A model generated the notes under the pieces. The model did no database searches. It saw only the letters and a program-made list of their open reading frames with translations, and was not told the DNA's origin. From NCBI GenBank assembly GCA_965207385.1, contig CBDBLZ010000021.1, forward strand, positions 496,001 to 560,000: a stretch of 64,000 nucleotides of DNA. The letters are read 5' to 3'. Of the stretch, positions 1 through 8,266 are shown in pieces. The translations under genes and the position numbers were made by a program. The first letter of the stretch is position 1. Each line of letters opens with the position of its first letter. The stretch comes from CAZXEU01 sp965207385. Its GTDB lineage: Bacteria > Bacteroidota > Rhodothermia > Rhodothermales > Bin80.

Positions 1-1
1 C

Positions 2-109
2 GACCGGGATCCGCTAGAGATAACCAATCTGGCCGGAGAGCCGGCATACGCGGAGACTCTAGTGCGGATGAAGCATCTGTTGGATTCAAGAAAGCTGGCC
101 GCGAATTAG
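2..109 (+). CDS. C-terminal end of a sulfatase (truncated by window edge)
   Basis: Reading frame 2 is open from the first base to a TAG at 107-109 and encodes 35 residues. It includes DPLEITNLAGEPAY followed by a helix-like tail. The pattern DPxExxNLAxxPxY is typical of the extreme C-terminus of type I sulfatases (formylglycine-dependent alkaline-phosphatase superfamily). The catalytic part lies outside the window, so substrate cannot be judged. The call rests on this tail motif only. The next gene converges on it from the other strand. Confidence 0.6.
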   Translation, partial: DRDPLEITNLAGEPAYAETLVRMKHLLDSRKLAAN

Positions 110-275
110 CCTGCAGAGCGTATTCGCGTGTGATATCCGCCGATTGTTCGGGCACGATCCACTTTCTGCATCCGCCGCGGCCGGGGCCTTCAGGAAGCAG
201 GGTTTGCGCTCGGCCCGAATAAAGGGCGATGCCGCAGCCTGTGGCTCCTGGATGCTGCGCGGCAACGCCAAGCGC

Positions 276-1253
276 TCAGTCCTCAAATTCAACAGATGCC
301 AGATACCGGTAGCTGTCCGCAAGCGTTTTGTCCAAATCCGGCGCCAGGTCGCGTTCAAGCAGGTAGTGCTCTACCCCGGACTCTTGCGCTTGCGAAAGAA
401 TGGCGGCCAGATCAAGGACACCGCTGCCGGCATCGGTCATATGTGGAAACAGCTCTATCCACTGTGACGGATCGCCTCCGTCGCCTGCGAAGTGGACAAG
501 CTCCGCCATATCCTTGATGTGCATCAACCGGAAGTGTCCGGGATACGCTTTCAGGTACTCTACCGGGTCGGCCCGACCAGCGGTCATCCAGTAAACATCC
601 ATTTCCAGGGCCACAACGTCAGGATCGGTGCGCTCCAACAACACCTGAAAGGGAACCTCCCCTTCCTTTTCCACCAGTCCGTACCCGTGATTGTGATAGA
701 GAAACTTCAGGCCTACTTCGCCCATGCGCATGCCGACTTCATTGAAGGCATCAGCGACTCGCTTGTAATCATCCAGGCTCTGCCTCTCCTCTGCCGGGAT
801 CGCCGGGATGCCGGCGTATCGCTGCCCCAGCACGTGTGCCGCTTCCGCCACCTCATCAAGGCGGGTTTGAAGCGTCTTCAGGTCGATGTGCATTGACGGA
901 GACGAGATGCCGTTCTCGTCGAGGATCTCGCGTACCTGCTGGGAGCTGTGGCCAAAGTAACCACTCTGGGAGAGCCCGAGCGTTTCAGCAACTGGCTCCC
1001 ATGCTGCCCGAGCCTCCGGGACACTGTACGAATACGGGCCAAAGAATTCGACTTCCCTGTACCCGATATCACCCAGCTTCTTCATTGCCGCCGCAAAGTC
1101 CTGCTCAAGCAGGTATGGCATCGTGAAGAGCCCGACACCTACTCGTTCCAGGCCGGACGGCTGACGCGCAGATACCCGCCCGGGCCCTATGCCTGCCAAA
1201 AGGCCGCCGACCAAGGTTGTGGCAGCCGACTTGATCATGTCTCGTCTGTTCAC
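276..1253 (-). CDS. Tat-exported sugar phosphate isomerase/epimerase-like TIM-barrel protein
   Basis: A protein of 325 residues starting at GTG 1253, preceded by AGAGGTG five bases upstream. An upstream in-frame extension exists but has no signal-like start and is not used. The N-terminus has NRRDMIKS followed by a hydrophobic stretch, a twin-arginine signal typical of exported AP-endonuclease-2/xylose-isomerase-like proteins. The barrel carries the usual metal-site segments HNHGYG, EMDVYW and HIKD. Such proteins isomerise, epimerise or otherwise process sugars in the periplasm, often near sulfatases in polysaccharide-degrading bacteria. The sulfatase tail just upstream fits this. Exact substrate is unknown. 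Confidence 0.8.
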   Translation of the reverse strand: MNRRDMIKSAATTLVGGLLAGIGPGRVSARQPSGLERVGVGLFTMPYLLEQDFAAAMKKLGDIGYREVEFFGPYSYSVPEARAAWEPVAETLGLSQSGYFGHSSQQVREILDENGISSPSMHIDLKTLQTRLDEVAEAAHVLGQRYAGIPAIPAEERQSLDDYKRVADAFNEVGMRMGEVGLKFLYHNHGYGLVEKEGEVPFQVLLERTDPDVVALEMDVYWMTAGRADPVEYLKAYPGHFRLMHIKDMAELVHFAGDGGDPSQWIELFPHMTDAGSGVLDLAAILSQAQESGVEHYLLERDLAPDLDKTLADSYRYLASVEFED

Positions 1254-1581
1254 GACAACACCTCTGCGATTCTTTGTATGCGAGTGTAGCTCAAAATACG
1301 TTGCAACTCCCTTCTCCGACACGACCACATTCGGCGCCGCCGACAGCGAAGCAACCCGCTGGCGGGTCTCACAGCCAGCGCCTGTCCCTCGGGCAATGCG
1401 GATCCGGCAGCAAGCGCCTATAACGGGATTCTGCCGTCCGGATGTGTTCCGTCGCAGCATGGACTGTGGGCCCGGTGGCCGCATTATCAGCCAGAAATCC
1501 AATAGCTATATTGTCCGGGTGCGGCTTGCCGTCCGTCAGTGGCTGGCCGTTTTGACCGATACAGCTTCCTGGAGGAAATCG
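1254..1581. other. Divergent intergenic region
   Basis: These 328 bases separate the start of the isomerase-like gene (minus) from the start of the first LVIVD gene (plus). It must hold the promoters for both. I see a GGAGG Shine-Dalgarno at 1571-1575, six bases before ATG 1582. A TATATTG sequence near 1507-1513 loosely resembles a Bacteroidota -7 box, but no matching upstream box is evident. No further gene or RNA was recognised. Confidence 0.5.
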
Positions 1582-2961
1582 ATGCTACGCTACTGCCTCG
1601 TATCGCTTGCGTCAGGCCTTTTCGCGACCACTATCTTGGCTCAGCCGCAGGCGCTTACCCATCCTTCTCATCCTCCTCCACCGGGGATGCGCGGCAGCGA
1701 TAACATAGCCGTCATGGCCCATATTCCCCTCGGCAAGGCAGGCAGCGTGTCAGACATTGAAATCGAGCAGGACCCGGACAGGCCCTACGCGTATGTCGCG
1801 CGGCGGGTACACGAGATCGGCTTCGATGTAATCGACCTTAGCAATCCTGCCCGCGCAAAGGTCATTCAGCGGTGGCGTATCGAGAACGAGGATCTGCACC
1901 AGGGCGGAGCCATGGACGGCCGCTACTTCAAGCACGAGGGCCGCTACTACTATATACAGTCCGTGCAGTTCAGGCAAGGCGGACCCAATTCGGAAGTGGG
2001 CGCGATTGTATTCGATGTAACCGACCTGCCCGGACAGATTCATGAGGTCGGCCGCATCCGGCAGTCCGAAACACGCGGCGGCTTTCACAACATATTCGTA
2101 TACAAGCACTCCGCTGGAGCCCCGCTGCTTTTTGCCACTTCGGGCCAGTATGCGAAGGTCTTCGACATGGACAGGTTTCTGAAGGGTAACCAGACAGAAA
2201 TGGCCGCAGTAATCGACGACGAGAATTACGCACTGGTAGGCCGCGTGCCGGTTGCCCAGACCGAAAACATGTGGTCCCGCGGCTACCATGACTTCTATGT
2301 CGGATACCATCCTTCGTCGGGCCAGGACCGGTTCTATGGCGGCGGCGGCAGCGGCTACTATGTGTACGACGTCTCGGATTTGGCCAATCCCGAGTTGCTG
2401 CTCACCATTGTGGGCGTACCCGGAGTCTCCTGGGGACACACGTTTACTCCTTCGCCCGACGGTCGCTATGCTGTCGGCGAGACGGAGTTTCAGTATCAGC
2501 CCCTTCGCATGTTCGACCTCCAACCCGCCCTTGACGGTGAAGTATCGAACATTGACCACGCGATTGGTGCCTGGCACGCGGACTGGCGCAGCCTGGCGCA
2601 CAACCATGAGGTCAGATGGCCGTACCTGTTTGTCGCCGGGTACGAAACGGGCCTGTCCGTGGTAAGCATGGAAGACCCCTCAGTACCCTATACCATCGCG
2701 TACTACGACACGTTCAACGGGCGGCACAACAACCGCGAGGAAGCGATGGCACGGGCGGGAAGCCCGTATACCTGGAATGTGTACGACGGCGCCTGGGGAG
2801 TGGACGTTCGCAACAGAGACGGCCTCATTGTCGTTAGCGACATGACGACAGGCTTCTGGGCTTTCCGGATGGAGGGCTTTGACGGCTGGAACGGCAACGA
2901 CTTCGGCGTTCCGAATATCTCCAGCGCACAAGACTGGGACGACGGGCCCGTGCAGCAATAG
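1582..2961 (+). CDS. Secreted LVIVD-repeat (beta-propeller-like) protein, copy 1
   Basis: The product has 459 residues and starts at ATG 1582 behind a clear GGAGG. The N-terminus (MLRYCLVSLASGLFATTILA) is a signal peptide with likely cleavage after AQ. The body has repeated units such as GFDVIDLSNPARAKVI, YYVYDVSDLANPELL and SGLSVV-like strands, typical of LVIVD-repeat proteins predicted to form a beta-propeller. Conserved histidine segments include GFHNIF, YHDFYVGYH and NHEVRWPY. The function of the family is not established. It lies 32 bp before a close paralogue and shares its C-terminal sequence FDGWNG...SSAQDWD. The export signal and the multicopper oxidase downstream suggest a periplasmic or surface role. 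Confidence 0.8.
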   Translation: MLRYCLVSLASGLFATTILAQPQALTHPSHPPPPGMRGSDNIAVMAHIPLGKAGSVSDIEIEQDPDRPYAYVARRVHEIGFDVIDLSNPARAKVIQRWRIENEDLHQGGAMDGRYFKHEGRYYYIQSVQFRQGGPNSEVGAIVFDVTDLPGQIHEVGRIRQSETRGGFHNIFVYKHSAGAPLLFATSGQYAKVFDMDRFLKGNQTEMAAVIDDENYALVGRVPVAQTENMWSRGYHDFYVGYHPSSGQDRFYGGGGSGYYVYDVSDLANPELLLTIVGVPGVSWGHTFTPSPDGRYAVGETEFQYQPLRMFDLQPALDGEVSNIDHAIGAWHADWRSLAHNHEVRWPYLFVAGYETGLSVVSMEDPSVPYTIAYYDTFNGRHNNREEAMARAGSPYTWNVYDGAWGVDVRNRDGLIVVSDMTTGFWAFRMEGFDGWNGNDFGVPNISSAQDWDDGPVQQ

Positions 2962-2993
2962 CACCGGAGACAATCCATTGCATCCTGACTCTT

Positions 2994-4232
2994 ATGAACC
3001 CTCGCATCAACACTCTATTGGCGGCCCTGCTTATCCCGGCGGCGGCTGCCGCACAGTGGACCACCGAGAGCCCCGGAAGCAGCAACATTGCCGTGCTTGG
3101 CCACATTCCGCTTGGCCCGCGGCTCAGCGTGGCTGACATGGAGCTGGAGCAGGAATTGCACCGCCCTTTTGCGTATGTCGCCAGGATGGTGTATGGCGAC
3201 GAGGGGCCCAAGGGAACGGACATCATTGACCTGGCCGATCCTGCCGATCCGAAGGTAATCCACGAGTGGCGGATCGAGGATCAGGACCTGCACCTGCCGA
3301 CGGGCGGGATGGACGTCAAGTATTTCAAGTGGGAAGGACGCTACTATGTGGTGCAGTCCCTGCAATTTGGCCAGGGAGGCCCCAACAATGATCTCGGGGC
3401 AGTCATCCTGGATGTTACGTCGCTGCCGGACGTCACGGGGGTCAAGGAAGTTGCGCGCATTCGCGAGCCGGAATTACCTGGAGGCTTTCATAACATTTTC
3501 ATCTACAAGCATTCGGACGGCAGGGTACTGCTCCTTGCAACCGTGTCCGGGCCGTTCGCCAATGTCTACGACCTTGGCAAGATTGTGGAAGGCGATATGG
3601 ACGGACGCCTCGCGGGTCGCGTGCCCGTTCCCGAAACACCCCTCGGCCGCGGAAGGGCCCGTGGATACCACGACTTCTACGTGGGATACCATGAAGACTC
3701 CGGGCAGGACAGGTTCTACGGAGGTGGCGTAGGGGGCTACTACGTGTACGACATCACGGACCTGGCCAATCCCGTGCTGCTCGCCACGCTGACAGGGATA
3801 AATGGTGTCCGCAGTGGCCATACATTCACGCCTACCCCCGATGGCCGGTACGTGATTGCGGAAACCGAATACCAGTATGCTCCGCTTCGGATCTTCGACC
3901 TGAAGCCAGCGCTTGATGGCGAGGTGTCCAACATCAGTAGTCCCATCAGCGCCTGGACGGCCGACTGGCGCAACCTGGTACATAACCACGAGGTGCGCTG
4001 GCCCTATGTATTTGTGTCGGGTTACCTGGACGGCCTGCAGATCTTCAACATGATGAACCCCCGAAATCCGGTTACTGTCGGCTACTACGATACCTACCTC
4101 GGGCCGCCCAACACGGATCGTACGCCCGTCTTCAACGGCGCGTTTGGCGTAGACGTGCGCAACGCCGACGGCCTCATTACCGTCAGCGACATGTCTACCG
4201 GCTTCTGGACTTTCCGTATGGTAGGGATTTGA
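2994..4232 (+). CDS. Secreted LVIVD-repeat protein, copy 2, with frameshifted C-terminus
   Basis: A 412-residue product, starting at ATG 2994, is a tandem paralogue of the preceding gene along its whole length (for example GGFHNIFIYKHSDG, YHDFYVGYHEDSGQDRFYGGG, NHEVRWPYVFVSGY). It has a signal peptide ending near AAAQW. The reading frame ends early at TGA 4230-4232 after FRMVGI. Removing base A4227 restores a tail that matches copy 1 (FDGWDG...WGMPNRSSVQEWD) and ends at TAG 4297-4299. The coding sequence as written is therefore 22 residues short, through either a real mutation or a base error. No strong Shine-Dalgarno is seen before the start. Confidence 0.8.
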   Translation: MNPRINTLLAALLIPAAAAAQWTTESPGSSNIAVLGHIPLGPRLSVADMELEQELHRPFAYVARMVYGDEGPKGTDIIDLADPADPKVIHEWRIEDQDLHLPTGGMDVKYFKWEGRYYVVQSLQFGQGGPNNDLGAVILDVTSLPDVTGVKEVARIREPELPGGFHNIFIYKHSDGRVLLLATVSGPFANVYDLGKIVEGDMDGRLAGRVPVPETPLGRGRARGYHDFYVGYHEDSGQDRFYGGGVGGYYVYDITDLANPVLLATLTGINGVRSGHTFTPTPDGRYVIAETEYQYAPLRIFDLKPALDGEVSNISSPISAWTADWRNLVHNHEVRWPYVFVSGYLDGLQIFNMMNPRNPVTVGYYDTYLGPPNTDRTPVFNGAFGVDVRNADGLITVSDMSTGFWTFRMVGI

Positions 4233-4299
4233 CGGGTGGGACGGCGCCAAGTGGGGCATGCCTAACCGGTCGAGCGTACAGGAATGGGACAGCAACTAG
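4228..4299 (+). other. Displaced C-terminal coding segment of LVIVD copy 2
   Basis: Frame beginning at 4228 reads FDGWDGAKWGMPN then RSSVQEWDSN and a TAG at 4297-4299. It aligns with the end of copy 1 (FDGWNGNDFGVPN, then ISSAQDWDDG). It is out of frame with the upstream gene by one base. The start codon of the next gene (4284) lies inside this segment. Confidence 0.75.
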
Positions 4300-4844
4300 C
4301 CTGCAACTGCCGCGGCCCGGCCAAGCTCGCCGTTCTGTTAGCCGGGCTTCTTTGCCTGACCGGCCCGACCGCTCCGTCTGCGCCGGAGTGCACCGCACCC
4401 CCGGAGTATTACCGGATCGAGCTCGTGCCTACGCGACGAGTGCCTGCGGCTCGCGGCGCTGTCGGCAGGGCGGATGTCAGTTTTGCGCCCTCTCCTTTCG
4501 GCGTGGCGGTTTCAGCAAATGGCCACTACGTCTACGATCTTGCCGTTTCGGTCACCAATCTCCCGGCGGCCCCGGCGGGAAACGTCTACGCGGTCTGGAT
4601 CACCACACCGAGTCTGGACCGGGTGCGGCGGCTCGGTGCTCTGTCACCAAACGAAACGGTCACCGGTCGCGTAGACTGGAACAAATTCCTCGTGGTAATC
4701 AGTCTGGAAGACGACATTGATCCACCTGTGCAGCGCTGGCACGGTCCGATTGTTATGCGCGGCCTTTCGCGCAGCGGCCTGATGCACACGTCCGCCGGGC
4801 ACGGTCCCTTCCAACAGGAGCCTTGCGCCACCTACGGGTACTAG
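4284..4844 (+). CDS. Hypothetical secreted protein with RskA-C-like segment
   Basis: A 186-residue product. ATG 4284 follows AGGA directly and overlaps the frameshifted tail of the preceding gene. A hydrophobic run (LAVLLAGLLCLTG) near residues 14-26 looks like a signal peptide or lipobox-like region. The central part, with VYAVWITTPSLDRVRRLGALSPNE, resembles the YxLWxxx...GxL core seen in the extracytoplasmic domain of anti-sigma-K factor family proteins, but the similarity is weak and no cytoplasmic zinc-binding part is present. The 3' end overlaps or abuts the multicopper oxidase start, so the two are probably translated together. Function unknown. Confidence 0.55.
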   Translation: MGQQLACNCRGPAKLAVLLAGLLCLTGPTAPSAPECTAPPEYYRIELVPTRRVPAARGAVGRADVSFAPSPFGVAVSANGHYVYDLAVSVTNLPAAPAGNVYAVWITTPSLDRVRRLGALSPNETVTGRVDWNKFLVVISLEDDIDPPVQRWHGPIVMRGLSRSGLMHTSAGHGPFQQEPCATYGY

Positions 4845-4849
4845 TCTTG

Positions 4850-6535
4850 ATGGGAGGCTTGCGTTTCCCGGCCCTGTTCGGTGCTGCGCTGGGCCTGCTG
4901 TCTGTTCCGGCCAGCGCTCAGCACGAGCACCACATGCAGCATGCACCGGCCGACAGCCTGGCCTGGCGAATGCCTCCCATGGACATGAGCATGCCCATGC
5001 TGCCCGGACTGGAGCGTGCCCTGCCGCCCACAAAGCCGTTCCTGGCGGGGCACATGACGGATCCGGCAGGCCTTCCCGAAGCCCGGCCAGCCCGGCTCGC
5101 AGCGCTCTCCGACGGCGACACGCTCCACCTGGAGGCATCGCTCGTTCGCCGGCAGATTCACGGACGGACACTGGTCGCATACGGGTACAATGGCCAATAT
5201 CCCGGCCCGCTGATCAGCGTTGACAAGGGTGCAACCATCATCGTGCGCTTCACCAATGCCATTGAAATGCCGACCACCGTACACTGGCACGGACTGCGCC
5301 TCGACAACCGCTTTGACGGCATTGCCGGCATCACGCAGGAAGCGGTAGGTGTTGGCGAAACGTTCCATTACGAGGTGTTCTTTCCCGACCCAGGCCTCTA
5401 CTGGTACCACCCGCATATGCGCGAAGACATACAGCAGGACCTTGGCCTTTACGGCAACATGCTGGTCGACCCTGTGCAGGAGGACTACTACAGCCCTGTA
5501 CACCGGGAGGAATTCCTTCTTCTGGATGACTTGCTGATGGACAGCCAAGGCCTTATCCCCTGGGGCTCGGAGGCCCCAACCCACGCGCTTATGGGACGAT
5601 TCGGCAATGTAATGCTAACCAATGGAGTGCCTGATTACCGCCTGAGCGCCGACCTTGGCGAGGTAATCCGTTTCCACCTGACGAACGCGGCCAATGCCCG
5701 AACATTCAACGTGACATTCGGCGGGGCGAAGGTAAAGCTCATCGCCTCCGATCTCAGCCGATTTGAGCGGGAGGCGTTCGTGGAAAGCGTGCCCATTGCA
5801 CCTGCAGAGCGTTACGTCGCTGAGGTCTTGTTCGATGAGCCAGGACAATATGCCATTACCAACTCGATCCAGGCCATAAACCACTTCCGTGGCGAGTTTT
5901 ATCCGCATATCGACACGCTGGCCTTGGTAACGGTTACGGACGAGCCCGTTCAACCCGATCTTTCGGAGCAATTTGCCCGCCTGCGCAGCAATGCTGAGGT
6001 ACAGGCTGACGTGGCGCCCTTCCGCGAGCACTTCGACCGGCCGCCTGACAAGGAGCTGGTATTCTCCGTCCGCGTGCAAAATCTTCCGGTGCCCATCATG
6101 ATGGCGATGGAAATCGACACGCTTTATGTGCCGCCGATGGAGTGGAACGACGCCATGCCCATGATGAATTGGCTTTCAACCGGGGCCCAGGTCGAGTGGC
6201 TCCTGGTCGAGCCGTCGAGTGGCAACGAGAACATGGATGTTCAGTGGCAATTCGGGCAAGGCGACGTGATCAAGGTACGCCTGTTCAACGATCCGACGAG
6301 CTTCCACCCCATGAACCATCCGTTCCATGTACACGGCCAGCGGTTCCTTGTCCTGTCGCTGGACGGAATTGCCAACACGAATATGGTGTGGAAGGATACG
6401 GCCATTGTTCCCGTGGGCTCGACCATGGACATCCTGATAGACATGGACAACCCGGGAGACTGGATGGCCCATTGTCACATATCCGAGCACCTGCACTCCG
6501 GCATGATGCTTGGCTTTAGCGTGATTGGCGACTGA
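4850..6535 (+). CDS. Multicopper oxidase, secreted
   Basis: A 561-residue cupredoxin protein. ATG 4850 gives a short signal peptide ending at SAQ; an in-frame TTG at 4823 would add nine residues and overlap the previous gene. The mature N-terminus is rich in Met and His (HEHHMQH, MDMSMPML), as in copper-resistance oxidases. All four copper-ligand motifs are present: HWHGL near 145-149, HPHMRED near 187, NHPFHVHG near 489-496 and HCHISEHLHSGMM near 541-553, the last with the type 1 Cys, His and axial Met. The enzyme should couple one-electron substrate oxidation to reduction of oxygen to water in the periplasm. The substrate may be a metal ion or an organic compound and cannot be told from sequence. 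Confidence 0.92.
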   Translation: MGGLRFPALFGAALGLLSVPASAQHEHHMQHAPADSLAWRMPPMDMSMPMLPGLERALPPTKPFLAGHMTDPAGLPEARPARLAALSDGDTLHLEASLVRRQIHGRTLVAYGYNGQYPGPLISVDKGATIIVRFTNAIEMPTTVHWHGLRLDNRFDGIAGITQEAVGVGETFHYEVFFPDPGLYWYHPHMREDIQQDLGLYGNMLVDPVQEDYYSPVHREEFLLLDDLLMDSQGLIPWGSEAPTHALMGRFGNVMLTNGVPDYRLSADLGEVIRFHLTNAANARTFNVTFGGAKVKLIASDLSRFEREAFVESVPIAPAERYVAEVLFDEPGQYAITNSIQAINHFRGEFYPHIDTLALVTVTDEPVQPDLSEQFARLRSNAEVQADVAPFREHFDRPPDKELVFSVRVQNLPVPIMMAMEIDTLYVPPMEWNDAMPMMNWLSTGAQVEWLLVEPSSGNENMDVQWQFGQGDVIKVRLFNDPTSFHPMNHPFHVHGQRFLVLSLDGIANTNMVWKDTAIVPVGSTMDILIDMDNPGDWMAHCHISEHLHSGMMLGFSVIGD

Positions 6536-6672
6536 CACGTGATGCCATCCGTTTGGTGAATGATCACCCGACATAGTATCTTGCGCTAGGGCCCTTGTTT
6601 GGCCCGAGCAGTGTTTGTCCGGTCCCTGCACCTGATGCGTGCTCTCACACCTGTTTGAATCATCTGCCAACC

Positions 6673-7611
6673 ATGAACAGCTCTCTCTCTCTTCTGCGCT
6701 ATTGCCCGGTCGCGCTCCTCGTCGCGGCCTTGGTGGCCACCGGTTGCTCTCCGCGAAATGTCGAGGTCCTCGGTGTTACGGGCCCCGACCGACTCGAGAC
6801 CGACCAGGCCGGAACCTTTGTTGCCGAGACCAACGAGGATGCCAAGCCGCCTGTCGAATACAGCTGGGATTTTGGAGACAGCCAGTCGGGTGACGGCGAG
6901 TCGGCTACGCATGCGTTTTCCAGTGCCGGAAGCTACACGGTAACCGTTACAGCGACCAATCGTCGAGGAAAAGGCATGGATTCCGGATCGACCAGCGTGC
7001 TCGTGGTCGATCCGCCTGTTCCCGCGCAGGTCATCACGATACTTGCCAATCCGTCGGATCCGGATACCCAGACCCCGGTGCGATTCTCTGCAAACGTAAG
7101 GGGCGATGCGCCTCTGTCCTACAGCTGGAGTTTCGGTGACGGCGGCACCGACGGCAGTACGACGCCCACACACGTGTTCTCGGAGCCGGGGTCGTACACG
7201 GTCTCGCTTGAGGTCTCCAATGCAGCCGGTCAGGATGCCCGCAACATGCAATTGTCCGTGGCTCCGTTTGAAGCCGACTATTGTGCAGACCTGGCTGAGA
7301 TGGTTTCGGTCTTCTTTGACCGCAATTCCAGTGTCCTGACGGAAGCCGGGCAGCAGTCACTGGCGGATAACGTGGACATTCTGCAGGACTGTCCGAATCT
7401 GAACGTGCGCGTGGAAGGCGTGGCCAGCCCATTTGAACGCAACCCGCAATCATTGTCTGATGACAGAGCGCGGGCAGTCATGCAGCACTACGTCGACGCG
7501 GGCATTAGTGCAGGCCGGATTTCGACCCAGGGTCTGGGGCGACCGGAAGGCGGTTCGAAGAAGAGCGGGGCGGAGCAATTTCGCCGCGCTGATACCATCC
7601 CACTCCACTAG
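6673..7611 (+). CDS. Lipoprotein with two PKD domains and an OmpA-like C-terminal domain
   Basis: The product has 312 residues. ATG 6673 starts a lipoprotein signal with lipobox LVATGC. Two PKD units follow, each with the characteristic YSWDFGD or YSWSFGDGG core and a TVTVTATN or TVSLEVSN strand. The C-terminal part (VFFDRNSSVLTEAG, LSDDRARAVMQHYVDAG, ISTQGLG) is an OmpA-family peptidoglycan-binding domain. It is slightly short at the end, where the last lines have drifted from the family pattern. It probably anchors the outer membrane to peptidoglycan, with the PKD domains as spacer or binding modules. An intergenic stretch of 137 bp precedes it. Confidence 0.82.
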   Translation: MNSSLSLLRYCPVALLVAALVATGCSPRNVEVLGVTGPDRLETDQAGTFVAETNEDAKPPVEYSWDFGDSQSGDGESATHAFSSAGSYTVTVTATNRRGKGMDSGSTSVLVVDPPVPAQVITILANPSDPDTQTPVRFSANVRGDAPLSYSWSFGDGGTDGSTTPTHVFSEPGSYTVSLEVSNAAGQDARNMQLSVAPFEADYCADLAEMVSVFFDRNSSVLTEAGQQSLADNVDILQDCPNLNVRVEGVASPFERNPQSLSDDRARAVMQHYVDAGISAGRISTQGLGRPEGGSKKSGAEQFRRADTIPLH

Positions 7612-7623
7612 CGTCGCCGTCGG

Positions 7624-8145
7624 TCATACGAACCAGCCACGGCTTACCGTCCCGTCCGCACTAATGTCGTACAGGCCGAGGTCACGGCCGGTTCGAAGCT
7701 TCGCAATATAGACTAGCTGGCCCACGTGCGTGGAGAAATGCTCCACAACGTGGTAAACGGCCTGCAGCACCGATACATCCAGACCCTGGATGTGGCACCG
7801 GCGCCCAAGCTCCTCGACCTGCAGGCGGTCAAGGATCGCGTCCGCCTCGCTGACCGTGGCGTGAAGCGCCTGGATAAGCCGCTCGGCACTACCCCCTGCC
7901 TGTTCGGAGAATTCCTCCTGGCGCCGGCGCCTGTCCCGCGCACCGCCGATCCCGTGGATAATCCACTGCCTGACGTTGCCACTCAGATGCAGTAACAGGT
8001 TGCCGGCGCTGTTGGAAACCGAATTGGGGCGCCACCATAGGTCTGCCTCGTCCATAGCATCCAGGCAGCGCCGGATCTTGGACATATAATCGTCACGCAA
8101 CAGGCGGCGTGACTGGTCGATAAAGGCCTTGGCGAGATCATTCAT
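7624..8145 (-). CDS. DinB-family protein (DUF1572-like)
   Basis: A protein of 173 residues starting at ATG 8145; an upstream extension is low in family-like sequence. It has the four-helix pattern of the DinB/YfiT superfamily, with HLSGNVRQWIIHG in helix 2 and YHVVEHFSTHVGQLVYI in the last helix. These supply the histidines that bind a divalent metal in this superfamily. Members include thiol-S-transferases and many of unknown function. It is transcribed away from the protease gene, whose start lies 121 bp upstream of this start codon. Confidence 0.8.
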   Translation of the reverse strand: MNDLAKAFIDQSRRLLRDDYMSKIRRCLDAMDEADLWWRPNSVSNSAGNLLLHLSGNVRQWIIHGIGGARDRRRRQEEFSEQAGGSAERLIQALHATVSEADAILDRLQVEELGRRCHIQGLDVSVLQAVYHVVEHFSTHVGQLVYIAKLRTGRDLGLYDISADGTVSRGWFV

Positions 8146-8252
8146 GGTAAGACACTGACTGAAGCTTCGGAACCGGGACCTCCTTGCGGGCCAGGCGCTC
8201 CCGGCGGAGCACTTAGTGGCCCGACTATCGTATTTTCGTGAGCAAGATACTA

Positions 8253-8260
8253 TAGGTTTG
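8253..8260 (+). promoter_or_regulatory. Possible -7 box (TAnnTTTG) for the S41 protease
   Basis: TAGGTTTG matches the Bacteroidota -7 consensus TAnnTTTG. It ends six bases before ATG 8267, so a transcript from it would be nearly leaderless. The expected TTTG box about 20 bases upstream is poor (TTTTCG near 8233-8238, spacing short). Weak support. Confidence 0.25.
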
Positions 8261-8266
8261 CCCGTC

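Noticed and set aside
1254..1502. N-terminal extension of the isomerase-like gene by 83 codons
   Set aside because: The extension has no family resemblance, and a GTG with a good Shine-Dalgarno at 1253 opens directly into a Tat signal.
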